From: Laccaria trichodermophora
Taxonomy: Eukaryota; Basidiomycota; Agaricomycetes; Agaricales; Hydnangiaceae
Assembly: GCA_018417955.1 (NCBI GenBank)
Contig: JACTVC010000021.1
Span: forward strand, 744,001 to 808,000
DNA length: 64,000 nucleotides
Direction: 5' to 3'
Shown here piece by piece: positions 22,693-31,569 of the stretch. Both the position numbers and the translations under genes were made by a program. The first letter of the stretch is position 1. Every line of letters starts with the position of its first letter. Below the pieces are notes generated by a model, which saw only the letters and a list, made by a program, of their open reading frames with translations, had not been told where the DNA came from and searched no databases.

Positions 22693-24222
22693 ATGACCTT
22701 TCTTTCACAGTCCCCGCAGTTTGTAGCCCATGACGTGCTGGGATTGGCGTCGCCTACTAGAGGCCTATGTAATGCAGGCAGACACTTTTCGCAATTTTTT
22801 CTTGGGAGAGACCGCGGAATCAACACCACTCCCGTTGACATTTCCAGATCACTCTGCCTTAATACACAAGTTCCATATTCCATGACGCAGGACGTTCCTT
22901 GCCTCAACAACTTGCTTCCAGTCGAGATTATCGGGGAGATTTTTCGGCACTACGTGTTCGATGTAAACCCCGACCCCATCACTGGGTATTCACGCATTAC
23001 TGCTCATGCCGGAGCTCGGACGAGCGCCATAACCCTCTGCCATGTTTGTTCGTACTGGCGCACCCTTGCATTTTCCATCTCCAGCCTCTGGTCTTCACTC
23101 TGCGTGATTTGGCCCAAGATGGGCTATGTCCATCTCGTGCGGCTTTGGCTGGAAAAATCGAGGTCGTGTCCTCTCTCCCTCGACCTTGCTCAGTACCATT
23201 CTTCGGAGGAACATGATATCGTTGCGATGAGGCAAATTCTCGAACTTTGCATCGCTACTGCTCCGAGGTGGCGAGAGATATCTCTCAGTTTGACTCGGGC
23301 TTTGCAAGATATGTTTTGTGATTTGGAAGAAGGTTCTATGAAATTCCTGGAGTCTTTCGACGTCCGCCTTTTTAAATGGAGCCAATGCCGAAAAACCCAA
23401 TTACTCAATGCATTTTATTCTTCACCATTCCTCCGACGAGTTGAGTGGCGCTTATTTGAGCGCGCTCTTCCCGGAAACCCACCTTGGAAGCAGCTTTCAG
23501 CCGTGACGTTGAATTGCCAATCGGAATCCGAAGAATTTTTCACCGTTCTCTCAGAATGTGATCGGTTGGAATTTCTTGAAGTTGAAGTTTCTTTTACCGT
23601 GTCGGCGTCACCCACTTCAGATTCCATCATCTCGCTTCACAACCTTCTTGATCTGAGGTTGGGTATGATGTCCACAACAGATTTTGAAACATTCTTTAAC
23701 CGTTTGGCGTTACCTCGGTTAAAGATCATTGAATTGCGATACAGTTTTGAGGATTCTTCTCCTCAGGGATGGATGTCTCTTTGCAAGTTTCTTTCCCGAT
23801 CTTTTTGTCAGTTATCTAGCTTCACATGTGGCGGTCACAACTTCAACGAGGCAGAAGTTATTGGCACTTTGGCTTGTTCCAGTCTATCATCGCTCATCGA
23901 CCTCTCACTCTCCATACCCATCACGGATAACATAATGAATGCACTAACATACAAAAAGACATGCCACGGACTTTCACCACTACCATTTTTAAGACACGTC
24001 ATATTCAGTAACTGCCAGACATCGGATGGTGTCTTTTCGACTTTCATTGACTCCAGGCTGTCAACTGTCAGATCTGTCGAGGTACACCTGCGCGGTGCTT
24101 CTGCATACTCAAATGATGTCGAAAGGGTCAAAACATTGAAGCACGTCGAAGACATCTATATTGTTGTTCATTATCCCGGGTGCGTTACGCACTCGTTGCA
24201 TGAAGAGAACTCTCTAAAATGA
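22693..24222 (+). CDS. F-box protein with leucine-rich C-terminal region (unit A, copy 1)
   Basis: A single coding exon of 509 aa. The start ATG follows a ctctgatccag acceptor-like site, so an intron probably ends just before it. Residues 75-130 form an F-box-like domain: LNNLLPVEIIGEIFRHYVFD, then TLCHVCSYWRTLAFSISSLW. The remainder has irregular leucine-rich segments (LSAVTLNCQ, LEFLEVEVSF, LPRLKIIELRY, SLIDLSLSIP) as in agaricomycete F-box proteins. By family knowledge such proteins bind Skp1 through the F-box and present targets to an SCF ubiquitin ligase; the target is unknown. The gene is intact and faces gene B, with only 79 bp between their stops. The paralogue at 40409-41935 has near-identical N termini and a more divergent LRR part. 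Confidence 0.85.
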   Translation: MTFLSQSPQFVAHDVLGLASPTRGLCNAGRHFSQFFLGRDRGINTTPVDISRSLCLNTQVPYSMTQDVPCLNNLLPVEIIGEIFRHYVFDVNPDPITGYSRITAHAGARTSAITLCHVCSYWRTLAFSISSLWSSLCVIWPKMGYVHLVRLWLEKSRSCPLSLDLAQYHSSEEHDIVAMRQILELCIATAPRWREISLSLTRALQDMFCDLEEGSMKFLESFDVRLFKWSQCRKTQLLNAFYSSPFLRRVEWRLFERALPGNPPWKQLSAVTLNCQSESEEFFTVLSECDRLEFLEVEVSFTVSASPTSDSIISLHNLLDLRLGMMSTTDFETFFNRLALPRLKIIELRYSFEDSSPQGWMSLCKFLSRSFCQLSSFTCGGHNFNEAEVIGTLACSSLSSLIDLSLSIPITDNIMNALTYKKTCHGLSPLPFLRHVIFSNCQTSDGVFSTFIDSRLSTVRSVEVHLRGASAYSNDVERVKTLKHVEDIYIVVHYPGCVTHSLHEENSLK

Positions 24223-24301
24223 CGATATAGTATCCAAAATTGATGTATGCGAATCACGCACTCATACCTAGTCAGAAGCTCCGATCGGAAAAGAACGACG
24301 A

Positions 24302-25495
24302 TTAGGCCAGGCGGATATTGCCAGGACCCCTCGTGATAGATTGGGTCAAGTTTCTCGATAGCGGCTTGGAGATACTCGTACAGCAGATATCGAAATCCGT
24401 CTTTTTATGGATTTTCGAGTGTACGGCCGTCAGTTCCGAAGGGCTAAGCCAACAATTTAGATAAAACCATTCCAATCTATTCCATCCTATATTGAGGTCA
24501 TGAACGGTCTGTTCTGAGGACAACGTCAAGGAAAGATGCGATAATTCCAAGTGTAGTGAGTCGAAGAGCTGATGAGTGTCAATCGCGGATGTCACGGTCA
24601 GTTGCTCCAGACCATGCCAAGAGCGGGCGTGTATCTTGCGAGGCAGTGTCGCATTCAAAATTGGGGCGCTGGTACCAATGCGATCCACATCGACAGTCTC
24701 AAGGTTCAGAGAATGTTGCAGAATCCCAACAAAGTCGTCGATGGCGATGTCACAGCCTGTCAGCTTGAGAGTTGCAAGATTCGGAGTATGAGGGAGGTAT
24801 GGGAGCCTCAACGTTTCGGGAAGGCGAAACAACTGGCCTTTCCAGCCAAATCCGGTGATGTGAGGCTTTTCCCCAACGTCGAGGAATTCAGCAAGGGGAA
24901 ACTCTTGTACTGGGGCATTGGAACCCGTAGGACAGAAATCCTCGTCAACCGAACCCCTCTCATCATCACGAAAGATACACTCCTCCTCATCAACTTTAAC
25001 TTCAAATGCGACTTCCTTGTGATCCGGATCACCAGTCGCTACGCCCCACGCCCCGCATAAAGCCGCGTATGACTCTGTCATGGAGGGTCCTGCGCGGCGA
25101 TTGACCAAGTAGATGTTCATCTCGACTTTGCCTTGTGAGGTCGCTTGTTGCCGCTGTATAGCGAGACCCCGCATTACTCGATTAAACCAATCGGAGTCTC
25201 CACGACATGAATCAATGATAACTTCCAAGAGGTGCGGCTTAACGGGAGGAGGGGCTTCGGCTGTCGACTCTACGGCTGGCGGCTGCTCCACTTGAGAATT
25301 GAATTGGCTAGTGCGAGGAGGGGACCCGAAGATGTACCTCACAAAGGTGCGGAGCAATAGAAACGCAGCAAGTGAACGCAGCAGAGGGACGACGGCAACG
25401 ACGAACTGGGAGGATCGGATGGAAATGGCATAGTCCAGGAGGTTGTTGAGAAGATTGATAAATTGGGGGGGTGATCCGATGTACGGGGATATCAT
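24302..25495 (-). CDS. Membrane-anchored LRR-like protein, unit B copy 1 (397 aa)
   Basis: I start at MISPYIGSPPQF (25495), the ATG conserved with the copy at 42045-43250; frames upstream differ between copies. Residues about 33-58 (FVVAVVPLLRSLAAFLLL) form a probable transmembrane segment. A conserved middle follows: HLLEVIIDSCRGDSDWFNRV, then VEMNIYLVNRRAGPSMTESY. An acidic stretch precedes leucine-rich segments (LPYLPHTPNLATLKLTGCDI, LNLETVDVDRIG, LSHLSLTLSS). No F-box is visible. I do not recognise the family; a related LRR fold is likely. A TATA-like element (tatataaaat on this strand) lies at about 25668, roughly 175 bp upstream of the ATG. Convergent with gene A, it was duplicated together with it. 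Confidence 0.7.
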   Translation of the reverse strand: MISPYIGSPPQFINLLNNLLDYAISIRSSQFVVAVVPLLRSLAAFLLLRTFVRYIFGSPPRTSQFNSQVEQPPAVESTAEAPPPVKPHLLEVIIDSCRGDSDWFNRVMRGLAIQRQQATSQGKVEMNIYLVNRRAGPSMTESYAALCGAWGVATGDPDHKEVAFEVKVDEEECIFRDDERGSVDEDFCPTGSNAPVQEFPLAEFLDVGEKPHITGFGWKGQLFRLPETLRLPYLPHTPNLATLKLTGCDIAIDDFVGILQHSLNLETVDVDRIGTSAPILNATLPRKIHARSWHGLEQLTVTSAIDTHQLFDSLHLELSHLSLTLSSEQTVHDLNIGWNRLEWFYLNCWLSPSELTAVHSKIHKKTDFDICCTSISKPLSRNLTQSITRGPGNIRLA

Positions 25496-25999
25496 TTTGA
25501 ATGAGGCAGTCGGTGATATGTGCGGTGTTGCAAGTAGAAGGGGGTGTACCTGTAGTACCGTCAAGGAAGTCGAAGACTACAATAGCGCGGGCTTCGGGGT
25601 AAACGTGATATGAAGTCGGTTCTGCAAATGGGAGGAGAAATTGCCGTCAAGGAGGTTGAGGACATTTTATATATCAAGATAGCTAGAGGCGTCGGAGATG
25701 ATTGTGCCATTGTTCCATATGATCCGTCGCCACAGAGCTACTATTGTTCGGAGTGAAAGCAACATCACGGTGGTCCTGGAAACAATTTTCCTCAGTGCTT
25801 TTACTTTTATTATGCTTGAATTGTCGTCGTCTGGGCCCGATGAACAATTGAAGAGGTTGCACCATTGGAAATCACGAACTCGGACTCACAAAAGATTCTT
25901 CGGATGCGGAGAGTCACAACTTATGAAGCTGTTGAACGTCGAACTTGCGGCTGTGCGGCCCGGGCCTGGGAACTTCCAATTCCTTATTGTTTGGCAAAA

Positions 26000-26639
26000 C
26001 AAATGCACTCAGTTGTCCCCTGGAAATTTTTCAATTGGTGCGTATATAGTATGTAGAACCTCGAGCATAATTTACCAAGGCCTAAAAATCTCTTCGATTG
26101 TGTAAGCACTTCTCCTTTGCGGCCCCGGTCGATGCCACTCACACAAATCACCTCATGCAACAAACTACCAAAGGCCGAGCTCATGAACGCGAGGTGGCTT
26201 ACAGAAGAGTTGAGGCGTAGGGGAGACGATTAAGACGGATGATGAGGAGGGGCAAGAGCCAATAAGAGCAAACGCGAGCGTCTCGTCACCCAAAACCGCG
26301 GAAAAGGACGGACCGGTATAGGGAGCGCTTCTGAGGAGTTCTGGGTTGGTGGAGAAGTCTGTGCCGGTTGAATGCGAGTTTGGCTTGTGCTTGAGGACGG
26401 AATGGAAGGATTCATCATACTCAAACCGCGACGAGGTAGAAGAGGAAAGTTAACTTGTCATTGAAGGCGGAGACATTCGGCAGGGCAGAGCAAAGAGTGG
26501 ATAGATCCAGATAGAGGCGAGGGGGAGGCTGGTAGGGAATGTGGTTCAAATGGGAGGGACCTTAGTTTGGCTGAATTCCCTCTCTTACTCCGGATCAAGC
26601 TCCCTCCCTAGCTCGAAACAAACTCCCTCCCTACCGTTG
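26000..26639. other. Intergenic, no gene recognised
   Basis: The end of the A-B duplication and unique sequence. No coding region is supported. Confidence 0.35.
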
Positions 26640-27250
26640 AGGACGTGCATTTGGCTAGAGGTATAGCTCAAGGGCACCGCCAGTGAAAGCCCACGAGTCA
26701 AGCTCCGCCAAAGCCTCTGCCAGACTCAAGAACCCATCTCCGCTTCCTGAGCAGGAACTTGAGGTCGTTCAAAGGTTCAAAAGTTTGAGTTTTGGCCTTC
26801 TCCGTCGTCATGTCCCTTCTTTTCACATTCTCTTTCTCCTACTCATCGTCTTTCGGCTCTTCCACCTTCTCCGATTCTTCCATCCCATTTACTTCTTCAT
26901 TGTACCACCCATGCCTTGCCCGAGTGCACGATTTTTTAGAATTGGCTGCAGGGAGGCGGGGTGAGGTCCGAGGATGTCCTCTGCCTTCTGCGTCTGAGTG
27001 GGTTCATCGCATCAAGGGAGGGCTCAGATTGAACTGTGAATTAGGTTGGACGTTCCACAGAGGATTTGAAAAAGCCTCTCCAAACGCAGTAAAGTCCAAA
27101 GTTCACCAAAAAGCACCCTCCCTGCGCCTACTTGTCACTTGCAGAATTGCGGGTCGGTCGGTGGAGATTGCCCTGGCAAAGACAACGGACGTGGGTGCGC
27201 TTATCCAGGCAGAGAAGGTGAAGGAGTATAAGAACCGATAAGTAGCTCGA
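26640..27250. repeat. Dispersed repeat H, copy 1
   Basis: The segment aligns with 48500-49130 through several landmarks: gtgcatttggct, gccagtgaaagccca, tcttcattgtaccacccatg, caaaaagcacc, and ttgccctggcaaa followed by gtgggtgcgc. Open frames in the two copies differ, so it is probably non-coding or decayed. No terminal inverted repeats were found. Confidence 0.6.
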
Positions 27251-27706
27251 GTCGATCAACCCCACTGGAGTCGTGGTAGAAGGAAAATTCAAAAGGCAAC
27301 TGCGCGCACCTCATCACCCGCCATCAATATAATGTAATGCATCGATGATCATGCAATCGTAAATCCTTATCTACTAGTTCCCGGTTGACCATCCATTTTC
27401 ATTGTTTCCCATCCACTGAGCTCATGTTGACGTTGTCATTAAAACAGCCAAAGAATCATTTTCACCAGGGCCTGAGTCCAGTTTACTCGGTTTCCTTATT
27501 CATCTCCAATCGGTTTCAACTTGAAGATCACAACAAGATCACAATCATACTCGTCCAGTGGCAACGCACAAGCATGCGGTGCAGAGCCACCAATGATCTC
27601 CATTCGTTCTGCGTATTCACACAAAATACAACGAAGAAAACATTAGATTGCAAGAAAGCAGACTACAATAGCAAGAGATTACGAAAACGATTAAGAAAAC
27701 CCCAAC

Positions 27707-29250
27707 CTAACCCGGAACAGAACCCAACATACTACGAGCGCGCTTCTTCCTATCCTCCGACCCTTCTCCGGAACCTTCCCCGGACCTCTTTGAACTGCTA
27801 GACTGCGCACCAGCCTTCCAACGCTCCAAACTCCCCTTGAATCTCGCAACTTCCATTGATGACGGCACAGGTTCGGGAAATAACAGACCCCGACACACCA
27901 ATGCTGCAGTCACCGCCCTAGCCTTCTCCAGGTACTCCCCCGCCCTTTGTGTGTCCTTATCTGCTGCCAGTAGTAGAGCGTGCACCCGAAGGTTCGAGTT
28001 TTGGAAAGCCTCGAGATGGTCTCGCAGCTCACCGTTCTGAGCCAACGCGGCACCAAGGATAGGGAGGATGACTTGAGATAAGTGATCAGACAGTAACAAC
28101 AAACGGGGGGGAAAACCACCCACCTGTACCATTCCTCACCAAACTTTTTACATCCTCAGCACTAGCCCCGTCCTCTGATGCTTCGCCAACAAACTCTCCC
28201 AGCAACTCCTCCAGCCCCTGCACTCGAATCTGCAGCGCCTTGCGTTCCGCCTCAACCTCCTTCAAAGTCTCCGCCAACTCCATTCTACGAGCCTCCGAAT
28301 CCTTCCACTTCTCGTGATATATCTGCCGAGTCTTGAGCCTCAATGCCTCTAATTGAGGCTGCAACACCCCCAGCTCCTTTGGGGTTTCTGACACTTTTTC
28401 CCTTTTGGCTTTTGTTTTCTCCGTGGCTGGTACTGCACAAAGTTCGTGTTCAGGTACTTCAGATATTTCTAATTTGACATTTGTTGGTAAGCTGGCACTT
28501 TGAGAGGGTGTAACACTTGGCGCAATCCTATCCGTTGATGTGGAGGCGGTTGCAATGGCATCCTTGCGAGAAACAATCCCATCAGGTTCTTCGGAAACGG
28601 GGGTTTGTTGGACATGGGACTGCCCAGATCTTTTCTTAGAAGGAGGTATCGTTGACGATGAGGATATTGCAACAGCGGCAGATGGGCCATTGCACATCTT
28701 GCCATGGTCCTGGAAATTGTTGAGTTGTCTGAAACATTTGAATAGACGAGGAGACTCACCTGAAGTCGTGCAGGATCTTTATGACTTACTAGATTGCACC
28801 GTGGGCAGGTAAACACGCCATTACGTCGTTTGATGTCTTCTGTGTGACCTTTTGGGTACTTGACTCTGACGATCTGCTGCGCTATCGTGCGGCGCTCGTA
28901 TTTGGTGAGAGGAGGCCTATTTGAGGGCGCAGCGTTGTTGGTGTCACTGGAGTCATTGGGGGTGGAAGGTCCATTTTCTACTGCTATCAACCTGACGTGA
29001 GATTCGTATCTGAGAAGAAGGATAAAAGTTTACATAAAACCATCGTGGATATTAGATTCAGAGGAGCATATGTCTATACAAACAAAGAAATTTGAATGCA
29101 AACGGTATACCAAGGCTCAAGCAAGGCTGCCGAGTGCGTAACGCGTTCAAGAGAAGTTGCTCTTGTCACGTTATGTGACACAGCGCGCTCAACCTCGACC
29201 TCGATGTTCTTGCCACCGACCAGTTCAAAGCTGCGAACAGTGGGAGCCAT
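27707..29250 (-). CDS. Zinc-finger and coiled-coil protein, unit C copy 1
   Basis: The gene begins MAPTVRSFELVGGKNIEVEV at 29250. After a first intron (join unclear: the most obvious one creates a stop) the protein continues YESHVRLIAVENGPSTPN, a basic linker, then a C2HC finger CPRCNLVSHKDPARLQDHGK with C four residues after H. That finger is completed across an intron at about 28710-28762. A Ser/Thr-rich segment leads to a coiled coil (EARRMELAETLKEVEAERKA, LQIRVQGLEELLGEFVGEAS). A last intron is crossed in phase (RNGT-VILPILGAALAQNGEL), and the protein ends in a basic KKRARSMLGSVPG tail. The order finger-coiled coil-basic tail suggests a nuclear DNA-binding or scaffold role, which is inference. 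The paralogue at 35843-37948 is broken by a MITE. Confidence 0.6.
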
Positions 29251-29271
29251 AGCCTCAAAAAAGGCTCTATT

Positions 29272-29517
29272 TTATCTCCCTTGACTCCTCCCGCAAGCCA
29301 GAGCCATTATCCACTTGTAAAATCCGTTTTTCGCTGTCGCCTCTCCCACATATTCGGCACCCTCATTGTGGCTCTTAGGGGGCTCTTGGACGATCTGAAG
29401 ATCAGGCGGCGTTGGTCTGTGTAGAGTCCTCATTGCTCTGTTCTTACCCTTGACGCTGGTGAACAGCCTGAAGACTTGGTCGAGCACGGCGCTGCCCTCG
29501 TCGTTTTGCGCAGGCAT
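29272..29517 (-). CDS. Short unknown ORF upstream of unit C
   Basis: An 81-codon frame beginning MPAQNDEGSAVLDQ includes RTLHRPTPPDLQIVQEPPKS, and a recognisable relative occurs in the second block at 38010-38243 (TPPDSHIIQEPSKSHN). In that copy the N terminus is shifted in frame. The protein-level similarity may simply reflect the DNA duplication. It could also be an upstream exon of the C gene. No domain is recognised. Confidence 0.3.
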   Translation of the reverse strand: MPAQNDEGSAVLDQVFRLFTSVKGKNRAMRTLHRPTPPDLQIVQEPPKSHNEGAEYVGEATAKNGFYKWIMALACGRSQGR

Positions 29518-29954
29518 TCTTCACAAGTGAGTCGGATCATTCTCTTGCTCTTTTCATTACTTACCGAATTTCAGTAACGCGGACGGCGACTACATCGTCT
29601 CTCATTTTCTCTCGCAAAAACCAGCACAAGTGTTGCTCTTGCTGTGTACATATGTGGTGTCCTCACTTAACCGTGACGTTGATCCATGCAACGGCGGCCT
29701 ACATTATGGAAGAGAACGAACCAAACTTTATCTTTTCGTCAAGTCAAAGTGCGTCTTTTTGCCTTTTCCACACGTCAGCTCTGACAGTTTTATGAAGAAC
29801 ATCTACACTACCTGAATGGCTGCATTGTTTTCTCGTTGTTTACGAAAGTGGCAACGGCGCTGCTTTCCTTTCATGTCTGACAGGTTTGCGCTCTTGTGGC
29901 ACCTTGCAGTAAGCCGTCTTCATCCGTTCTACATCTCACTCAATTCATTGCAGA

Positions 29955-30860
29955 ATGTCGATATCCGCCCGTTTTTTATCGTCGTATCTTAATCTTGATC
30001 TCCATATCACCGCCACCATCTCCTTGCCACTTGCTGCCCTCCTCTTGGCAGTCCTCCGCTTCCTCTTGCCCATCCTACACCAGATCCCGATCCTACCCAT
30101 TTTCCTCTACCTTTTCACCGCTCATTTCTTCAGAGGATCATTGATGCTTTCTTGCCTCTTTGGCCCTCCTCGGTGCATGGTTCTTGGGGTTCACAAGTGT
30201 CTCCATATGGGCGGTCGTGGAATTGCTGTTCGAGACATTCGTCTCTGTTCCAATGTCCCCTATTCAGCTCACAACAATCCCAAACACGACACACATCTCC
30301 TCCTCTGACATTACGTCCAAATGCTTAGCTCTCTCTGAGCTCAGAGTAGCTGCGACGGAGGACATAACAACCATCAGTGCGCGGTGGGCAGGAATGGCGG
30401 GAATGTTCGGAGACCGCGTGAACAGTCCCAATATGGCACCAAATTTTCCCATAAATCCCCCCTCACCCTCGACAACCACTATTAGTGGCACTTTCCCCGT
30501 CCTGGGCAGCCTGCACCGCCGCACCTTGACCTGCTCCAGTTAAGACAACGCCACTCAGCGAGAAGTAGCCCGCAATTGCTGCCCAGATATTTCAAGGACC
30601 CATATTACGGTCTGGGGGAAAGTCTTCCCCAACCATCGTTGGTGCTTTTGCAGCGGATGATCCGATAGCGGAGGCTGCCGCGATTTCCAGGTCGTTGAGG
30701 GCCCAGTTGCCATTAACCCCCGCCAAGAAGGGAGAAGAGGTGAAGCAAGATTCGACTTTGAAGCTAGGGCTGCCGGCCCGGGTGAAAACGGAGCTCGATG
30801 CGACCGGTCTACATCTGAAAATCCTGTTCCTGTTCTTGTGAGGGATGTGTGGTATGCCTG
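29955..30860 (+). pseudogene. Ndc1-like nucleoporin fragment, unit D copy 1 (frameshifted)
   Basis: An ATG at 29955 opens a hydrophobic stretch (LPLAALLLAVLRFLLPILHQ, IPILPIFLYLFTAHFF) that would span the membrane. The frame is then lost near 30150. A second frame resumes with LLGAWFLGFTSVSIWAVVEL and SSDITSKCLALSELRVAATE, then loses the frame again after NSPN. Copy 2 reads on to NLWRRISHDCLLILDDDYWH. The 'LALSEL...SPNLW...LL-L--DY' pattern matches the middle of fungal Ndc1, a transmembrane ring component of the nuclear pore. At least two frameshifts and the missing C-terminal domain make this a fragmentary pseudogene, not the functional Ndc1 gene. Confidence 0.55.
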
Positions 30861-30912
30861 AGTGGCTGGAGGTGGAGGACCAGCAAGGTCCCTCGTGTTT
30901 GTCTACCATTCT

Positions 30913-31118
30913 TTTCCAAACACTCTCCGAAGCGCCTTAATCTTCGCTATTTTCCCCAGAATTCTGATGCAACACATCGGTTGCACGGAAACATGGACCT
31001 CCTTACATAGTCAAAAGCTTTCTTTCCAGCTTCTGTCGTCTCTTTGGCACGGACGCGAAGCGTTGACTGACGGCCCATGGGGACGTCAAGCTCGTCTAGG
31101 AGTTGTATGTAGCAAAAT
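30913..31118. repeat. Repeat R, copy 1
   Basis: This segment matches 39868-40050 closely and 63195-63440 more weakly, with landmarks actctccgaagcgcctta, acatggacctccttac and gacgcgaagcgtt. A minus-strand frame here reads LLDELDVPMGRQSTLRVRAK but is not maintained in the other copies, so coding is doubtful. It lies immediately downstream of unit D in both D-containing blocks. Confidence 0.7.
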
Positions 31119-31569
31119 CCGAGTCCCACGGAGGACAGGTGTTTGTCAGTTCCGAGATAACCAAACAAAACTTTTGCCTTTCAACCCTGGCCACAACAAC
31201 GCGAGACAAGACCTCGGAACAACAGCAACTGTCATGAGGGTTAACGTTATTCAACGATGCTCGTCATGGCACTCTCAGGATACTACAAAGACCGTAGTAA
31301 CGTTACATATTGACTGCACAACCTCCATAACCCTCGTCGCAAATATCCTCCTTGGACCTCTGTCGCTTAGTTGCCTTGTTCGTTCGTTTTTTGAGTGCAG
31401 TGCTCAGCTCTTTTTATAACCATGTTACGAGGTGGGTCATCCCTACCAAGTGGTCATCTCATTGTCCCACTTTACAGAAGTCCTCTCTGCCTCCGAGCCG
31501 TCGTATCACAACATTGGTACGACCTTCTGCTGCTTGTTCTATTTACTTCTGACTCAACCTCGCTTCTAG

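Larger units (their letters stand above)
22325..25990. repeat. Segmental duplication, copy 1 (units A and B)
   Basis: From ccgagtcccacggaggacag at about 22328 to about 25990, this block is collinear with about 40056-43850: F-box gene A, convergent gene B, and B's upstream region (gaaagcaac, aacaattttcc and ccattggaaat landmarks in both). The two copies differ by many substitutions and small indels but keep gene order and orientation. The duplication is therefore old enough to have diverged visibly. Confidence 0.85.

Noticed and set aside
25698..26105. Plus-strand frame with a relative at 43486-43830, suggesting a third duplicated gene
   Set aside because: The similarity is explained by the DNA-level duplication of the B promoter region. 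The frames diverge after about 75 codons and no domain or exon signal supports coding.
26792..27241. 150-codon plus-strand frame in repeat H as a small membrane protein
   Set aside because: The copy at 48500-49130 does not keep the frame, and the hydrophobic start is a Ser/Phe-rich ttc-repeat artefact.
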